This document shows positions 24,911 through 33,790 of a stretch of DNA of 64,000 nt, one piece after another. Below the pieces are notes generated by a model. It was given only the letters and a program-made list of their open reading frames with translations. It had not been told where the DNA came from and made no database searches. Location of the stretch: positions 3,019,825 through 3,083,824 of the forward strand of contig NZ_KB910516.1 in assembly GCF_000372825.1 (NCBI RefSeq). Direction: 5' to 3'. The position numbers and the translations under genes were made by a program. The number at the start of each line of letters is the position of its first letter. The stretch's first letter is position 1. This stretch comes from Methylobacterium sp. 77 (GTDB taxonomy: Bacteria > Pseudomonadota > Alphaproteobacteria > Rhizobiales > Beijerinckiaceae).

Positions 24911-25941
24911 GCATCGTCGAGAAGATCCCCTGCACCATCATCACCGGCTTCCTCGGGGCCGGTAAGACCACCCTCGTCCGCCACCTCGTCGAGAATGCCG
25001 GCGGACGGCGCCTGGCCATCATCGTCAACGAGTTCGGGGATATCGGCTTCGACGGCTCGTTCCTCGCCGCCTGCGGCATCGAGGGTTGCCAGGACGAGGA
25101 CATCGTCGAGCTCGCCAATGGCTGCATCTGCTGCACCGTGGCCGACGATTTCGTGCCGGCTCTCAACAAGCTCCTCGACCGGGCCGACCCGCCCGAGCAC
25201 ATCCTCATCGAGACGTCCGGCCTCGCCCTGCCGAAGCCCCTGGTCCAGGCCTTCCACTGGCCGGCGATCCGCTCGCGGGTGACGGTGGACGGTGTCATCG
25301 CCGTGATCGACGGACCGGCCGTCGCCGCCGGCTTCTTCGCCGACGACCCGGCGGCCCTGGCCGCTCAGCGCGCCGACGATGCCAGCGTCGACCACGACAA
25401 TCCGCTGGAGGAAGTGTTCGAGGACCAGCTCCTCTGCGCCGACCTCGTCGTGATGAACAAGGCCGACCTCCTCGATGAAGCCGGCAAGGCCAAGGTCCGC
25501 GCCGAGGTGGAGCGCCAGCTTCCCCGCGCGGTGAAGATGGTCGAATCCGACCACGGCCGCCTCGATCCGCGCGTGATTCTCGGGCTCGGCGCCGCCGCCG
25601 AGGACGATCTCGACGCTCGCCCCTCCCATCACGGCGAGGGCGAGGACCACGACCACGACGATTTCGACTCGGTGGCCATCGCCGTGCCGGCAACCGTGAG
25701 CGCCGAGGATCTGGCCGCCCGCGTGGCCCGTGCCGCCGAGACCGCGGGCGTCTTGCGCATCAAGGGCTTCGCCGAAGTCACCGGCAAGCCGATGCGACTC
25801 GTCGTCCAGGGCGTCGGCGCCCGTATCGCCCATCACTACGACCGCCCCTGGCGCGGCACCGAGAATCGTGACGGCCGGCTCGTCGTGATCGGCTTGAAGG
25901 GTTTCGACCAGGGGGCGGTGGCATCCGCCCTGGCGGGGTGA
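24907..25941 (+). CDS. cobW: CobW, G3E-family GTPase metallochaperone for cobalt
   Basis: GTP-dependent chaperone thought to deliver Co(II) to the CobNST chelatase. The product has 344 residues. It has P-loop GFLGAGKTT (14-22), the switch/metal motif NGCICC (71-76), IETSGLALPKPL, and VMNKADLL for guanine recognition. A His/Asp cluster HHGEGEDHDHDDFD near residue 240 is typical of metal-binding G3E linkers. The C-terminal CobW_C domain follows with LRIKGFAEVTGKPMRLVVQGVG. It starts inside the DUF1636 stop (ATGA) and ends inside the next start (GTGA), so it is translationally coupled on both sides. Confidence 0.96.
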   Translation: MSIVEKIPCTIITGFLGAGKTTLVRHLVENAGGRRLAIIVNEFGDIGFDGSFLAACGIEGCQDEDIVELANGCICCTVADDFVPALNKLLDRADPPEHILIETSGLALPKPLVQAFHWPAIRSRVTVDGVIAVIDGPAVAAGFFADDPAALAAQRADDASVDHDNPLEEVFEDQLLCADLVVMNKADLLDEAGKAKVRAEVERQLPRAVKMVESDHGRLDPRVILGLGAAAEDDLDARPSHHGEGEDHDHDDFDSVAIAVPATVSAEDLAARVARAAETAGVLRIKGFAEVTGKPMRLVVQGVGARIAHHYDRPWRGTENRDGRLVVIGLKGFDQGAVASALAG

Positions 25942-26867
25942 GCCTGTTGGCGGCCCGGATGGTCCGACAGGTCCTGAATGGCGGGCGTCGAAGCGTCCTG
26001 GCCGCGTTCGGACTGGCGTGCCTCGCCACAATCGGCGGCTGCGCCGATTCGCGCCCCCGCAATCCGGAATCTGGCGCCTCTGAATCCCGTACGATGGCAC
26101 GCCTCAATCCGGTCGCTCAGAAGACCGATGCGAAGCTCGCCTATACCCACGATCTGACCATCGGCTTGCCGCCGGAGCGGGTCTCGGCGCATTTTGAGGC
26201 GGCGCGAGACAGGTGTCTGAAGGACGCCGCCTTGAGCTGCGTCCTCGTCGCCTCGTCGATCGATGACGGCCCACGCCCCTCAGGTCGACCACAGGCGCAG
26301 GTCCAGGTCCGGCTGCCGCATGAATCGGTCGCGCCCTACATCGCCTTCGTCACAGCCCCTCTTCCCGGCGAGGCGGCGGGCGATGTCGTGCTGCGGCGGC
26401 AGTCGACCCGTGCCGACGACCTCACCACCGCCATCGAGGATGGCGGGCGTCGGTTGGCGCAGCTCACCGCCTATCGCGGCCGCCTCGACGAACTCGCCGC
26501 CAAGCCCGATCCGCGCGCGGAGGACCTGATCCGCATCGCCCAGGAACTGGCGCAGGTCCAATCGCAGATCGAGGAGATCGAGGCCAAGCAGCGCGGGCTG
26601 AACCAGCGCGTCGACACCGAGATCGTGTCCGTCGCCCTGCAATCCGACCAGGCTCGCGCCGGGCCTTTCGCCCCCGTCGAGGAAGCCTGGGCTCAGGCGG
26701 GCCAGACCTTCGGCGCCAGTGCGGGATCGGCCCTGCGCTTCGCCATCGCCAGCCTGCCGTGGCTGCCGCTGGTGATGATCGCGGTGTTCCTGATCCGCGC
26801 GCTGTGGCGCCTTCGCCGTCGCCGACGCGCCAGAATCGGCAAGCCGTTGACCGAGGCGCAGCCATGA
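25938..26867 (+). CDS. DUF4349 lipoprotein embedded in the cobalamin operon
   Basis: Predicted membrane-bound lipoprotein, 309 residues from GTG 25938. The lipobox is LATIGGCA (Cys about 35). A coiled-coil region (residues 175-225: GRRLAQLTAYRGRLDELAAKP-RAEDLIRIAQELAQVQSQIEEIEAKQRGL) precedes a C-terminal helix, LPWLPLVMIAVFLIRALW, with an Arg-rich cytosolic tail. This fits the DUF4349 family, whose function is unknown. The GTG overlaps the cobW stop, and cobN starts 13 bases after its stop, so it is an integral member of the riboswitch-controlled transcript. A later ATG at 25959 is an alternative start. A link to cobalt handling is inference from position only. Confidence 0.75.
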   Translation: MSLLAARMVRQVLNGGRRSVLAAFGLACLATIGGCADSRPRNPESGASESRTMARLNPVAQKTDAKLAYTHDLTIGLPPERVSAHFEAARDRCLKDAALSCVLVASSIDDGPRPSGRPQAQVQVRLPHESVAPYIAFVTAPLPGEAAGDVVLRRQSTRADDLTTAIEDGGRRLAQLTAYRGRLDELAAKPDPRAEDLIRIAQELAQVQSQIEEIEAKQRGLNQRVDTEIVSVALQSDQARAGPFAPVEEAWAQAGQTFGASAGSALRFAIASLPWLPLVMIAVFLIRALWRLRRRRRARIGKPLTEAQP

Positions 26868-26880
26868 CGGGGCGCCGCTC

Positions 26881-29800
26881 ATGCATCTGATCCGCGTCGA
26901 CACGGTCAGTCTCGACGAGGGCGAGGCCGCCATCGATCTGGGCCAGGCGCCCGGCGACATCGTGTTCCTGTCCTTCACGGATTCGGACCTGTCCGGCATG
27001 GCGAGCGCCTATGCGGCGGAGCGGGATGCGGCCGGGGGCGGGGCCGAGTTTCCGACTCTCCGCCTCGCCAAGCTGGCGCGGCTGCGTCACCCGATGTCCG
27101 TCGATCTCTACGTGGACGGTGTAATCGCGCGCTCGAAGATCGTGGTCATCCGCTGCCTCGGCGGCCTCGATTACTGGCGCTACGGCATCGAACGCGCGGC
27201 AGCCAGCGCCCGCGCCAACGGCGTGACGCTCGCCGTGATCCCGGGCTGCGACAAGCCCGATCCACGGCTCACGGCTTATTCGACGGCCTCACCCGAACTG
27301 GTGGAGATTCTGGAGGGCTATTGCCGGGCGGGAGGGGTCGACAACCTGCGCCGGATGATCCGGCGGCTTTCTCTCGAGATCGGATATCGTGTCGAGGCGC
27401 CGCCGCCGCTTGCGCTGCCACGCGGTTTTGCCTGGTGCCCGACCTGCGGCCCGGTTGCGCACGAGACCGCCCTTTCCGCGGCGGGGGCGGGCCGTCCCCT
27501 CGTCCTGATCCTGGTCTATCGCTCGGCCGTGCTTGGCGGTGACACCCGGCCGGTGGCGGACCTCATCGCCGCCCTCGAGCAGCGTGGGATCGGCGCCGCG
27601 ACGGTCGCCGTGGCGAGCCTCAAGGACCCGCTCGCACTGGAACCCGTACAGGCGGTCATCGCGGCGCGCAGGCCCGACATCATCATCGCGGCCACTGCCT
27701 TCTCGGCGCGGGAGGATGCCGCCTTCGTCCTCGACGCCGCCGACGCGCCCATCCTTCAGGCCTTCACGATCGGCGCATCCCAGGATGCCTGGGATGGCTC
27801 GGCTCGGGGAATGAACGCCGCCGACCTCGCCATGCAAGTGGCCCTTCCCGAATTCGACGGGCGGCTGTCGGGCTTCCCGATTTCGTTCAAGGAGGACGGG
27901 CCGGAGATCGACGGGTTCAGCGAGCGCCGTGCCGTGCCGTTCACCGCCGGGATCGCCGCCCTGGCCGACCGGGCCGCGGCCTGGATCGCCCTCAAGCACC
28001 GGCCGCGCGCCGCGCGCCGCATCGCCCTGGTCCTGTCCGACTATCCCGCCCGCGGCGGCAGGGCCGGATTCGCCGTGGGGCTCGACACGCCGGCAAGCGC
28101 GGGGGTGATCGCCGAGACGTTGGGTGACGCCGGTTATTCCCTCGGAACGCTTCCAGGCCCCGATGCGCTGATGCGCATGCTGACGAAGGACAGTCCGACT
28201 TTCGCAGTGCCGCTCGACGTCTATCAGCAGTGGCTCGCCACGCTCGCGCAGGACGAACGCGAGACGCTGGAGCAGCGATGGGGCAAGCCCGAGGCCGATC
28301 CTGTCTGCGTCACGGGCGCGTTCCGCTTCCCGATGGTTCTGGCCACGCCTGCCTCGCACGAACCACCTCGGGACGGCGTTGCAGATGGCGACAAGGGAGG
28401 GCGTCTCGCCGTCTTCCTTCAGCCCGATCGCGGCCGGGCGGCCGACCGGAAGGCGGGGTATCACGACCCGGACGAGCCGCCGACCCATGCCTATCTCGCC
28501 TTTCATCTCGGATTGCGAGAGCGCTTCGACGCCCTGATCCACCTCGGGACCCATGGCACGACGGAATGGCTGCCGGGCAAGGCGGTGGCCCTGTCACCGG
28601 CATGCTGGCCCGCACGGGCGATCGGGCATCTGCCCGTCATCTATCCGTTCATCGTCGATGATCCCGGTGAGGCGGCCCCGGTAAAGCGGCGCCTCGGTGG
28701 CATTGCGCTGGGACATCTGACGCCGCAGACCGAATGCGCCGGGCTGACCCCGGCAGCCGCGCGGCTGCGCGAACTCGTGGAGGAATATTCCTCGGCCAGC
28801 GTCCTCGATCCGCGCCGCGCCGCGATCATCGCCCAGGCGATCCTCGACGATGCGCGCGATGCTGGCCTGCTCGGCGGTGCCGGAATCGACGCGGACACCC
28901 CCATGGCCGATGCGCTCACGGCCCTCGACGCGCATCTGTGCGACCTCGGCGAGGTGACGACTCGCGACGGCCTCCACGTGTTCGGCGAGGCGGCGGACGA
29001 GGCACCCGACAGCGTGAGGGCCTGCGCGGCGGCCGAGCGTGCGGGATTGCTCGCCGCCCTCGACGGTCGTTTCGTTCCGCCCGGCCCCGCCGGCTCGCCC
29101 TCGCGCGGGCGGACGGATGTGATGCCTACGGGGCGCAACCTCACCACCCTCGATCCGCGCAGCCTGCCGACGCGGGCCGCCACTTTGCTCGGGGCCAAGG
29201 CCGCCGACGCGGTGGTGAGGCGCTACCTGCAGGACGAGGGCGAGTATCCGGCCCGCATCGTCATGGATCTCTGGGCCTCGCCAACGCTTCGCACGGGCGG
29301 CGAGGACGTGGCGCACGCCCTCGCTCTCATGGGCGTGCGCCCGACCTGGGACCATGCCTCGACCCGCGTCACCGGCTTCGAGGTGCTGCCGTTGGCGCTC
29401 CTCGACCGGCCGAGGATAGACGTGACCCTGCGCGTCTCCGGCGCGTTTCGCGATACCTTTCCCGAGACCCTGTCGCTCCTCGCCCGCGCGGCATCGGCCG
29501 TCGGCGAACGCGACGAAGAGGACGACGAGAACCCGCTCGCCGCCGCGCGCCGCCGTGGCGAGGCCTCTTCCCGCGTCTACGGCGCTGCGCCGGGCCGCTA
29601 CGGCGCGGGTGCCGGCGAAGTCGCCCTCGACGGAGCCTGGAAGAGCCGGGACGATCTCGGACGGGCCTATCTCGAGGCGACGTCGCATGCCTATGGCGGC
29701 GCGCAGGACGTGGCGGATTCCGGCTTCGCCGAGCGCGTCACCCAGGCGGACGCCTATGTCCACGCCTTCGATGTGGCGGAGCGCGACCTCCTCGACGGCG

Positions 29801-30258
29801 ACGCCGCGGTGGAAGCGATGGGCGGGTTCTCCGCCGCTGCCGCCCTCGTTGGACGCGCGCCCATCCTCTACAGTCTCGACGTGGCCGACCCGGAGAAACC
29901 GAAGGCCCGCACGGCCCGCGAAGATGCCGCCCGCCTCATCGGCGCCAAGCTCTCGAACCCGCGCTGGATCGCCGCCCAGCTCCGCCACGGCTATCGCGGC
30001 GCACAGGAGCTGGCGCAGGGGGTCGACGCCGTCTTCGTTCTCGCCGCGACCACGGACGCGGTCTCCGATGCGGATCTCGATCGGCTCTACGGCGCGATGA
30101 TCGCCGATCTCGACACGTTCGATGCTCTGCGCGCCGCCAATGCGGATGCGGCCCGTGCCATCCTGGAGCGGTTCGACGAGGCGCGCCGTCGCGGCCTCTG
30201 GACCACCCGCCGCAACGCCATCGCCGCCGACGAGCTGATGCCGGAGGCGGCCGAATGA
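26881..30258 (+). CDS. cobN: Cobaltochelatase large subunit CobN
   Basis: ATP-dependent insertion of Co(II) into hydrogenobyrinic acid a,c-diamide with CobS and CobT. It has 1125 residues, normal for an alphaproteobacterial CobN. The sequence has the BchH/CobN framework: RLAKLARLRHPMSVDLY, DYWRYGIERAAASAR near 100, the conserved LRERFDALIHLGTHGTTEWLPGK segment near 545, SPACWPARAIGHLPVIYPFIVDDPGEA, and later AHALALMGVRPTWDHASTRVTGFEVLPLA. CobS and CobT are not in the window. It follows the DUF4349 gene by 13 bases and its stop overlaps cobG (ATGA). Confidence 0.97.
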   Translation: MHLIRVDTVSLDEGEAAIDLGQAPGDIVFLSFTDSDLSGMASAYAAERDAAGGGAEFPTLRLAKLARLRHPMSVDLYVDGVIARSKIVVIRCLGGLDYWRYGIERAAASARANGVTLAVIPGCDKPDPRLTAYSTASPELVEILEGYCRAGGVDNLRRMIRRLSLEIGYRVEAPPPLALPRGFAWCPTCGPVAHETALSAAGAGRPLVLILVYRSAVLGGDTRPVADLIAALEQRGIGAATVAVASLKDPLALEPVQAVIAARRPDIIIAATAFSAREDAAFVLDAADAPILQAFTIGASQDAWDGSARGMNAADLAMQVALPEFDGRLSGFPISFKEDGPEIDGFSERRAVPFTAGIAALADRAAAWIALKHRPRAARRIALVLSDYPARGGRAGFAVGLDTPASAGVIAETLGDAGYSLGTLPGPDALMRMLTKDSPTFAVPLDVYQQWLATLAQDERETLEQRWGKPEADPVCVTGAFRFPMVLATPASHEPPRDGVADGDKGGRLAVFLQPDRGRAADRKAGYHDPDEPPTHAYLAFHLGLRERFDALIHLGTHGTTEWLPGKAVALSPACWPARAIGHLPVIYPFIVDDPGEAAPVKRRLGGIALGHLTPQTECAGLTPAAARLRELVEEYSSASVLDPRRAAIIAQAILDDARDAGLLGGAGIDADTPMADALTALDAHLCDLGEVTTRDGLHVFGEAADEAPDSVRACAAAERAGLLAALDGRFVPPGPAGSPSRGRTDVMPTGRNLTTLDPRSLPTRAATLLGAKAADAVVRRYLQDEGEYPARIVMDLWASPTLRTGGEDVAHALALMGVRPTWDHASTRVTGFEVLPLALLDRPRIDVTLRVSGAFRDTFPETLSLLARAASAVGERDEEDDENPLAAARRRGEASSRVYGAAPGRYGAGAGEVALDGAWKSRDDLGRAYLEATSHAYGGAQDVADSGFAERVTQADAYVHAFDVAERDLLDGDAAVEAMGGFSAAAALVGRAPILYSLDVADPEKPKARTAREDAARLIGAKLSNPRWIAAQLRHGYRGAQELAQGVDAVFVLAATTDAVSDADLDRLYGAMIADLDTFDALRAANADAARAILERFDEARRRGLWTTRRNAIAADELMPEAAE

Positions 30259-31535
30259 ACGCCCCGCGCCGGGTCTCGCCGGAGCCCGCGCGTCGGGGCT
30301 GGTGCCCTAGTCTGGCCCGCCCGATGCCGACCGGAGACGGGCTGCTGGCCCGCATCCACCCACCACTCGGCGTGATCTCGCCCACCCAGGCACGGACGGT
30401 AGCGACAGGTGCGCGCCGGTACGGGAACGGCCATATCGATGTGACCGCGCGGGCCAACCTGCAGGTCAGGGGTGTGTCCGAGGAGACCGGTCCGAAGCTC
30501 GCGGCGCTGCTCGATGTGGCCGGTCTGGGCGATGTCCGCAACGATGGCGGTCCACAGCGACTGACACTGACGGCACCATTGTCCGGACGGGATGTGATCG
30601 CCCTCGCGCACGCGGTCGAACAGATCGGCGTGGGCATCCCCCACCTGCCGGCGAAAGCCGTCGTGACGATCGAAGCCGTCGCGACCTTGCCCGTTCGTGG
30701 ACAGCCGGAACGCGCTGGGGATTTTTGGGGAACAGAGCCGGATATCCGGCTCGTCGTCGTGGCGCCTGATCGCTTCGCCGTGGCCTTTGCCGGTTCGGAC
30801 TGGCACGGCGACATCGAGGTGGAGCGGCTTCCGGTGATCGTCGGTGCCGCTCTGCGCATTCTGGCGGCAAGCGGTCAACGGCGGATGCGCGACCTTCACA
30901 CGGGCGATCTGGCAGCCTCCCTCGGCCTTCGCTCCCGTTCGATGCCACCGCTCTCACCGTTGCGGCCTGCCGGCATCTCGCCATTGGCCGATGGCAGGAC
31001 CGCTCTCCTCCTCGACACGCCCTTCGGGCGCTGCACGGCGGACGCCCTCGACAGGCTCGCGGATCAAGCGGAGGCCATGGACAGCGAGATCCATCTCTCG
31101 CCGACCCGCGGATTTGCCATCCTCGCGGCCGATGAAACCGCCCTTCGCTCAGCCCGAGATGCCCTCGCCGACCTCTTCATCACCGAGCCCGACGATCCGA
31201 GACGCGCAGTGGCCGCCTGCCCCGGCGCGCCGGCCTGCGGTTCCGGCTCGACATCGACGCTCGTCGACGCAGCGCGGCTGGCTGCTGTTTTCGAGCCCCT
31301 CGCGGCAAGAGGCTTGTCGGCCCATGTTTCGGGCTGTTCCAAAGGCTGCGCGCATCCGGGTGCCGCCTCGCTCACCCTCGTCGGACGCGATGGGTACTAC
31401 GGCATCGTCCTCGACGGACGGCCCGATGCGTTGCCGACGACGCTCCTCACTTTCGACGCGGCGCTGGACCGCGTAAGGAGTGCCGAATACCCCCGGCTCG
31501 ACGCCCTCGCACACGCTTTCAGGACACAGACATGA
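30255..31535 (+). CDS. cobG: Precorrin-3B synthase CobG
   Basis: Oxygen-dependent hydroxylase/lactonase that turns precorrin-3A into precorrin-3B, marking the aerobic pathway. The product has 426 residues and the nitrite/sulfite reductase fold: RRGWCPSLARPMPTGDGLLARI at the N-terminus, ANLQVRG near 68, and the [4Fe-4S] cysteines C322, C328, C361 and C365 (AACPGAPACG, SGCSKGCAHPG). All four are intact, so the cluster can form. Overlaps with cobN and cobH are four bases each. The presence of CobG rather than CobZ sets this organism apart from Rhodobacter. Confidence 0.95.
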   Translation: MNAPRRVSPEPARRGWCPSLARPMPTGDGLLARIHPPLGVISPTQARTVATGARRYGNGHIDVTARANLQVRGVSEETGPKLAALLDVAGLGDVRNDGGPQRLTLTAPLSGRDVIALAHAVEQIGVGIPHLPAKAVVTIEAVATLPVRGQPERAGDFWGTEPDIRLVVVAPDRFAVAFAGSDWHGDIEVERLPVIVGAALRILAASGQRRMRDLHTGDLAASLGLRSRSMPPLSPLRPAGISPLADGRTALLLDTPFGRCTADALDRLADQAEAMDSEIHLSPTRGFAILAADETALRSARDALADLFITEPDDPRRAVAACPGAPACGSGSTSTLVDAARLAAVFEPLAARGLSAHVSGCSKGCAHPGAASLTLVGRDGYYGIVLDGRPDALPTTLLTFDAALDRVRSAEYPRLDALAHAFRTQT

Positions 31536-32164
31536 GTTCGCGCCTCGACTATCTGCGCGACGGCCAGGCGATCTACGCCCGCTCCTTCGCCATGATCCGC
31601 GCCGAGGCCGACCTCACTCGCTTCAACGGCACCGCCGAGCGCGTCGTCGTACGGATGATCCATGCCTGTGGCATGACCGACCTGCCGAAGGACGTCGAGG
31701 CCTCCGAGGACTTCGCCGCCAGCGGCGAGGCCGCGCTGAAGGCCGGCGCACCGATCCTGTGCGACGTCCGAATGGTCGCCGACGGTGTCACCCGCTCCCG
31801 CCTGCCAGCCGACAACCGGGTGATCTGCACCCTGACCGATCCGCGCGTGCCAGGGCTCGCCGCAGAGATGGGCACCACCCGCACGGCCGCCGCGATGGAA
31901 CTCTGGCGCGAGCATCTTCCCGGCAGCATCGTTGCCGTCGGCAATGCACCGACCGCTCTGTTCCGGCTGCTCGAACTGCTGGACGAGGGCGTGGCCCCGC
32001 CGGCTGCCGTCATCGGAATCCCTGTCGGATTCGTCGGTGCCGCTGAATCGAAGGAGGCGCTCGCTCGCGACGGGCGTATACCCTTCATCGTCGTCCACGG
32101 CCGCCGCGGCGGCAGCGCCATGACCGCCTCGGCGATCAACGCCCTCGCCAACGAGATCGAGTGA
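31532..32164 (+). CDS. cobH: Precorrin-8X methylmutase CobH
   Basis: Moves the C-11 methyl to C-12, producing hydrogenobyrinic acid. The product has 210 residues. It begins LDYLRDGQAIYARSFAMIRAEADL and has the catalytic His 44 in RVVVRMIHACGMTD. ILCDVRMVADGVTRSRLP, AVGNAPTALFRLLELLDEG and IPVGFVGAAESKEALA are all typical of the family. The last part, IPFIVVHGRRGGSAMTASAINALA, contains the substrate-binding Arg/Gly loop. It overlaps cobG by four bases and abuts cobI. Confidence 0.96.
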   Translation: MSSRLDYLRDGQAIYARSFAMIRAEADLTRFNGTAERVVVRMIHACGMTDLPKDVEASEDFAASGEAALKAGAPILCDVRMVADGVTRSRLPADNRVICTLTDPRVPGLAAEMGTTRTAAAMELWREHLPGSIVAVGNAPTALFRLLELLDEGVAPPAAVIGIPVGFVGAAESKEALARDGRIPFIVVHGRRGGSAMTASAINALANEIE

Positions 32165-32955
32165 TGGATTCGAACGAGCGGCCTCGCCCCGCCGATTTGA
32201 CGGAGTTCACCGACATTCCCCGGACAGTCACCACCGGCACGCTCTACGGCGTCGGAATGGGACCGGGCGACCCGGATTATCTCACCGTTCGCGCCATGAA
32301 GCTTCTCGCGGAGGCACCGGTCCTGGTGCATTTCTGCAAGAAGGGGCGTCGCGGCAATTCCCGCACCATCGCCGACGCGGTGATGCGCGATCCCGCCCGC
32401 GAAATGCCGCTGGTTTATCCCTACACCACGGAATTGCCGCCCGAGCACGGCGAGTACGTCTCGGCGCTGGCAGCCTTCTACGAGGACGCGGCGGCGCAGA
32501 TCGCAGACCATCTCGACGCCGGGCGCGACGTGGCGATCCTGTCGGAGGGCGATCCGTTCTTCTATGGATCCTTCATGCACCTCTGGCGCCGCCTGAAGGA
32601 CCGCTTCCCGGTGGAAGTGGTGCCCGGCGTGACGGGAATGTCCGGCTGCTGGACGAGGGCCGGCACCCCGATCACCTGGGGCGATGACGTTCTGACGATC
32701 CTGCCGGCGACCCTTGGTCATGACGCCCTGGTCGAGCGGCTGCGCATCACCGACGCCGCCGTCATCATGAAGCTCGGCCGCCATCTGCCGAAGGTCCGTC
32801 AGGCACTGGCCGAAACCGGCCTTCTCGACCGTGCCGTCTATGTCGAGCGCGGCACGATGGCCGGCGAGAAGGTGATCGCACTGGCCGAGAAGCCCGACGA
32901 CGAGGCCCCCTACTTCTCCATGGTCCTGGTGCCCGGCGAAGGGCGCCGTCCGTGA
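32161..32955 (+). CDS. cobI: Precorrin-2 C20-methyltransferase CobI
   Basis: SAM-dependent methylation of precorrin-2 at C-20, 264 residues including an N-terminal extension of about 28. The tetrapyrrole methylase fold is clear: LYGVGMGPGDPDYLTVRAMKLL near 29, DVAILSEGDPFFYGSFMHLW near 120, VEVVPGVTGMSGCWTRAGTPI near 150, and VIMKLGRHLPKVRQAL. The start is GTG 32161, overlapping the cobH stop, or ATG 32164 directly after it. Both give the same protein apart from one residue. It shares four bases with cobJ at its end. Confidence 0.95.
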   Translation: MMDSNERPRPADLTEFTDIPRTVTTGTLYGVGMGPGDPDYLTVRAMKLLAEAPVLVHFCKKGRRGNSRTIADAVMRDPAREMPLVYPYTTELPPEHGEYVSALAAFYEDAAAQIADHLDAGRDVAILSEGDPFFYGSFMHLWRRLKDRFPVEVVPGVTGMSGCWTRAGTPITWGDDVLTILPATLGHDALVERLRITDAAVIMKLGRHLPKVRQALAETGLLDRAVYVERGTMAGEKVIALAEKPDDEAPYFSMVLVPGEGRRP

Positions 32956-33710
32956 CCGGCTCCGTGACGGTCGTCGGCCTCGGGCCGGGCGATCCGCGCC
33001 TGCTCACTCAGGCGGCGAGCGAAGCCCTGGCGCAGGCGCAGGACCTCATCGGCTACATTCCCTACGTCGCCCGCGTTCCAGACCGGCCGGGGCTGACCAA
33101 GCACGCCACCGATAACCGCGTCGAGATCGACCGTGCAGGCCACGCCCTCAAGCTCGCCGCCTCCGGCCGCAGGGTCGCGGTAGTGTCGGGGGGCGATCCC
33201 GGCGTCTTCGCCATGGCGGCGGCGATCTTCGAGGCCGTCGAGAACGGCGATCCGGCATGGCGTCATCTCGCCATCACCGTCGAGCCCGGCATCACCGCGA
33301 TGCTGGCGGCCGCCGCTCGCCTGGGTGCTCCGCTCGGCGGCGATTTCTGCGCGATGTCCCTGTCCGACAATCTCAAGCCGTGGGAGGTCATCACCGCCCG
33401 GCTGGACGCGGTGCTGCGCGCGGATTTCGTGATCTCGCTCTACAACCCGATCTCTTCGGCCCGGCCGTGGCAGCTCGGCGCCGCGCTCGGCCTCGCCGCC
33501 GAATACCGCTCACCCGAGACACCGGTCGTCTTCGCTCGCGCCGTCTCGCGGCCGGACGAGGCGATCCGCATCCTCACCCTGGCACAGGCACGGGAGACGA
33601 CGGCCGACATGGCGACGATGGTGATCATCGGCGCCTCGGCCACTCGCCTGATCGCACGTGGCGAGGACGCACCGCCCTTCGTCTACACCCCGCGCAGCGT
33701 GCCGGCGTAA
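32952..33710 (+). CDS. cobJ: Precorrin-3B C17-methyltransferase CobJ
   Basis: Methylates C-17 and drives ring contraction of precorrin-3B to precorrin-4. The product has 252 residues from GTG 32952. Motifs are SVTVVGLGPGDPRLLT near 4, DLIGYIPYVARV near 31, RRVAVVSGGDPGVFAMAAAIFEAVE near 73, VEPGITAMLAAAARLGAPLGGDFCAMSLSDNLKPW near 110-145, and LYNPISSARPWQL. It is the last gene of the riboswitch-led run; a short GC hairpin separates it from convergent cobK. Confidence 0.95.
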   Translation: MTGSVTVVGLGPGDPRLLTQAASEALAQAQDLIGYIPYVARVPDRPGLTKHATDNRVEIDRAGHALKLAASGRRVAVVSGGDPGVFAMAAAIFEAVENGDPAWRHLAITVEPGITAMLAAAARLGAPLGGDFCAMSLSDNLKPWEVITARLDAVLRADFVISLYNPISSARPWQLGAALGLAAEYRSPETPVVFARAVSRPDEAIRILTLAQARETTADMATMVIIGASATRLIARGEDAPPFVYTPRSVPA

Positions 33711-33765
33711 GAATGGGCCGCCTGCTGCCGCCCTCGACCCAACCCGATCGCCTCACCCGGCGACG

Positions 33766-33778
33766 CCCGCCTCGCGGG
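33766..33778. terminator. Small GC hairpin between convergent cobJ and cobK
   Basis: CCCGC-CTC-GCGGG sits between cobJ (plus) and cobK (minus) and can extend through flanking ACCCGG/GGGT bases. It is short and has no T-run, so a bidirectional end point is plausible but weakly supported. Confidence 0.3.
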
Positions 33779-33790
33779 TATCTCGAGGTG

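Noticed and set aside
27289..28554. Minus-strand frame of 421 codons opposite cobN
   Set aside because: Antisense shadow; the plus strand encodes conserved CobN over the whole span.
28734..30254. CobG as a 933-residue protein fused to an upstream part
   Set aside because: The upstream 507 codons overlap cobN in another frame and are Arg/Ala/Gly-rich; the ATGA overlap at 30255 marks the true start.
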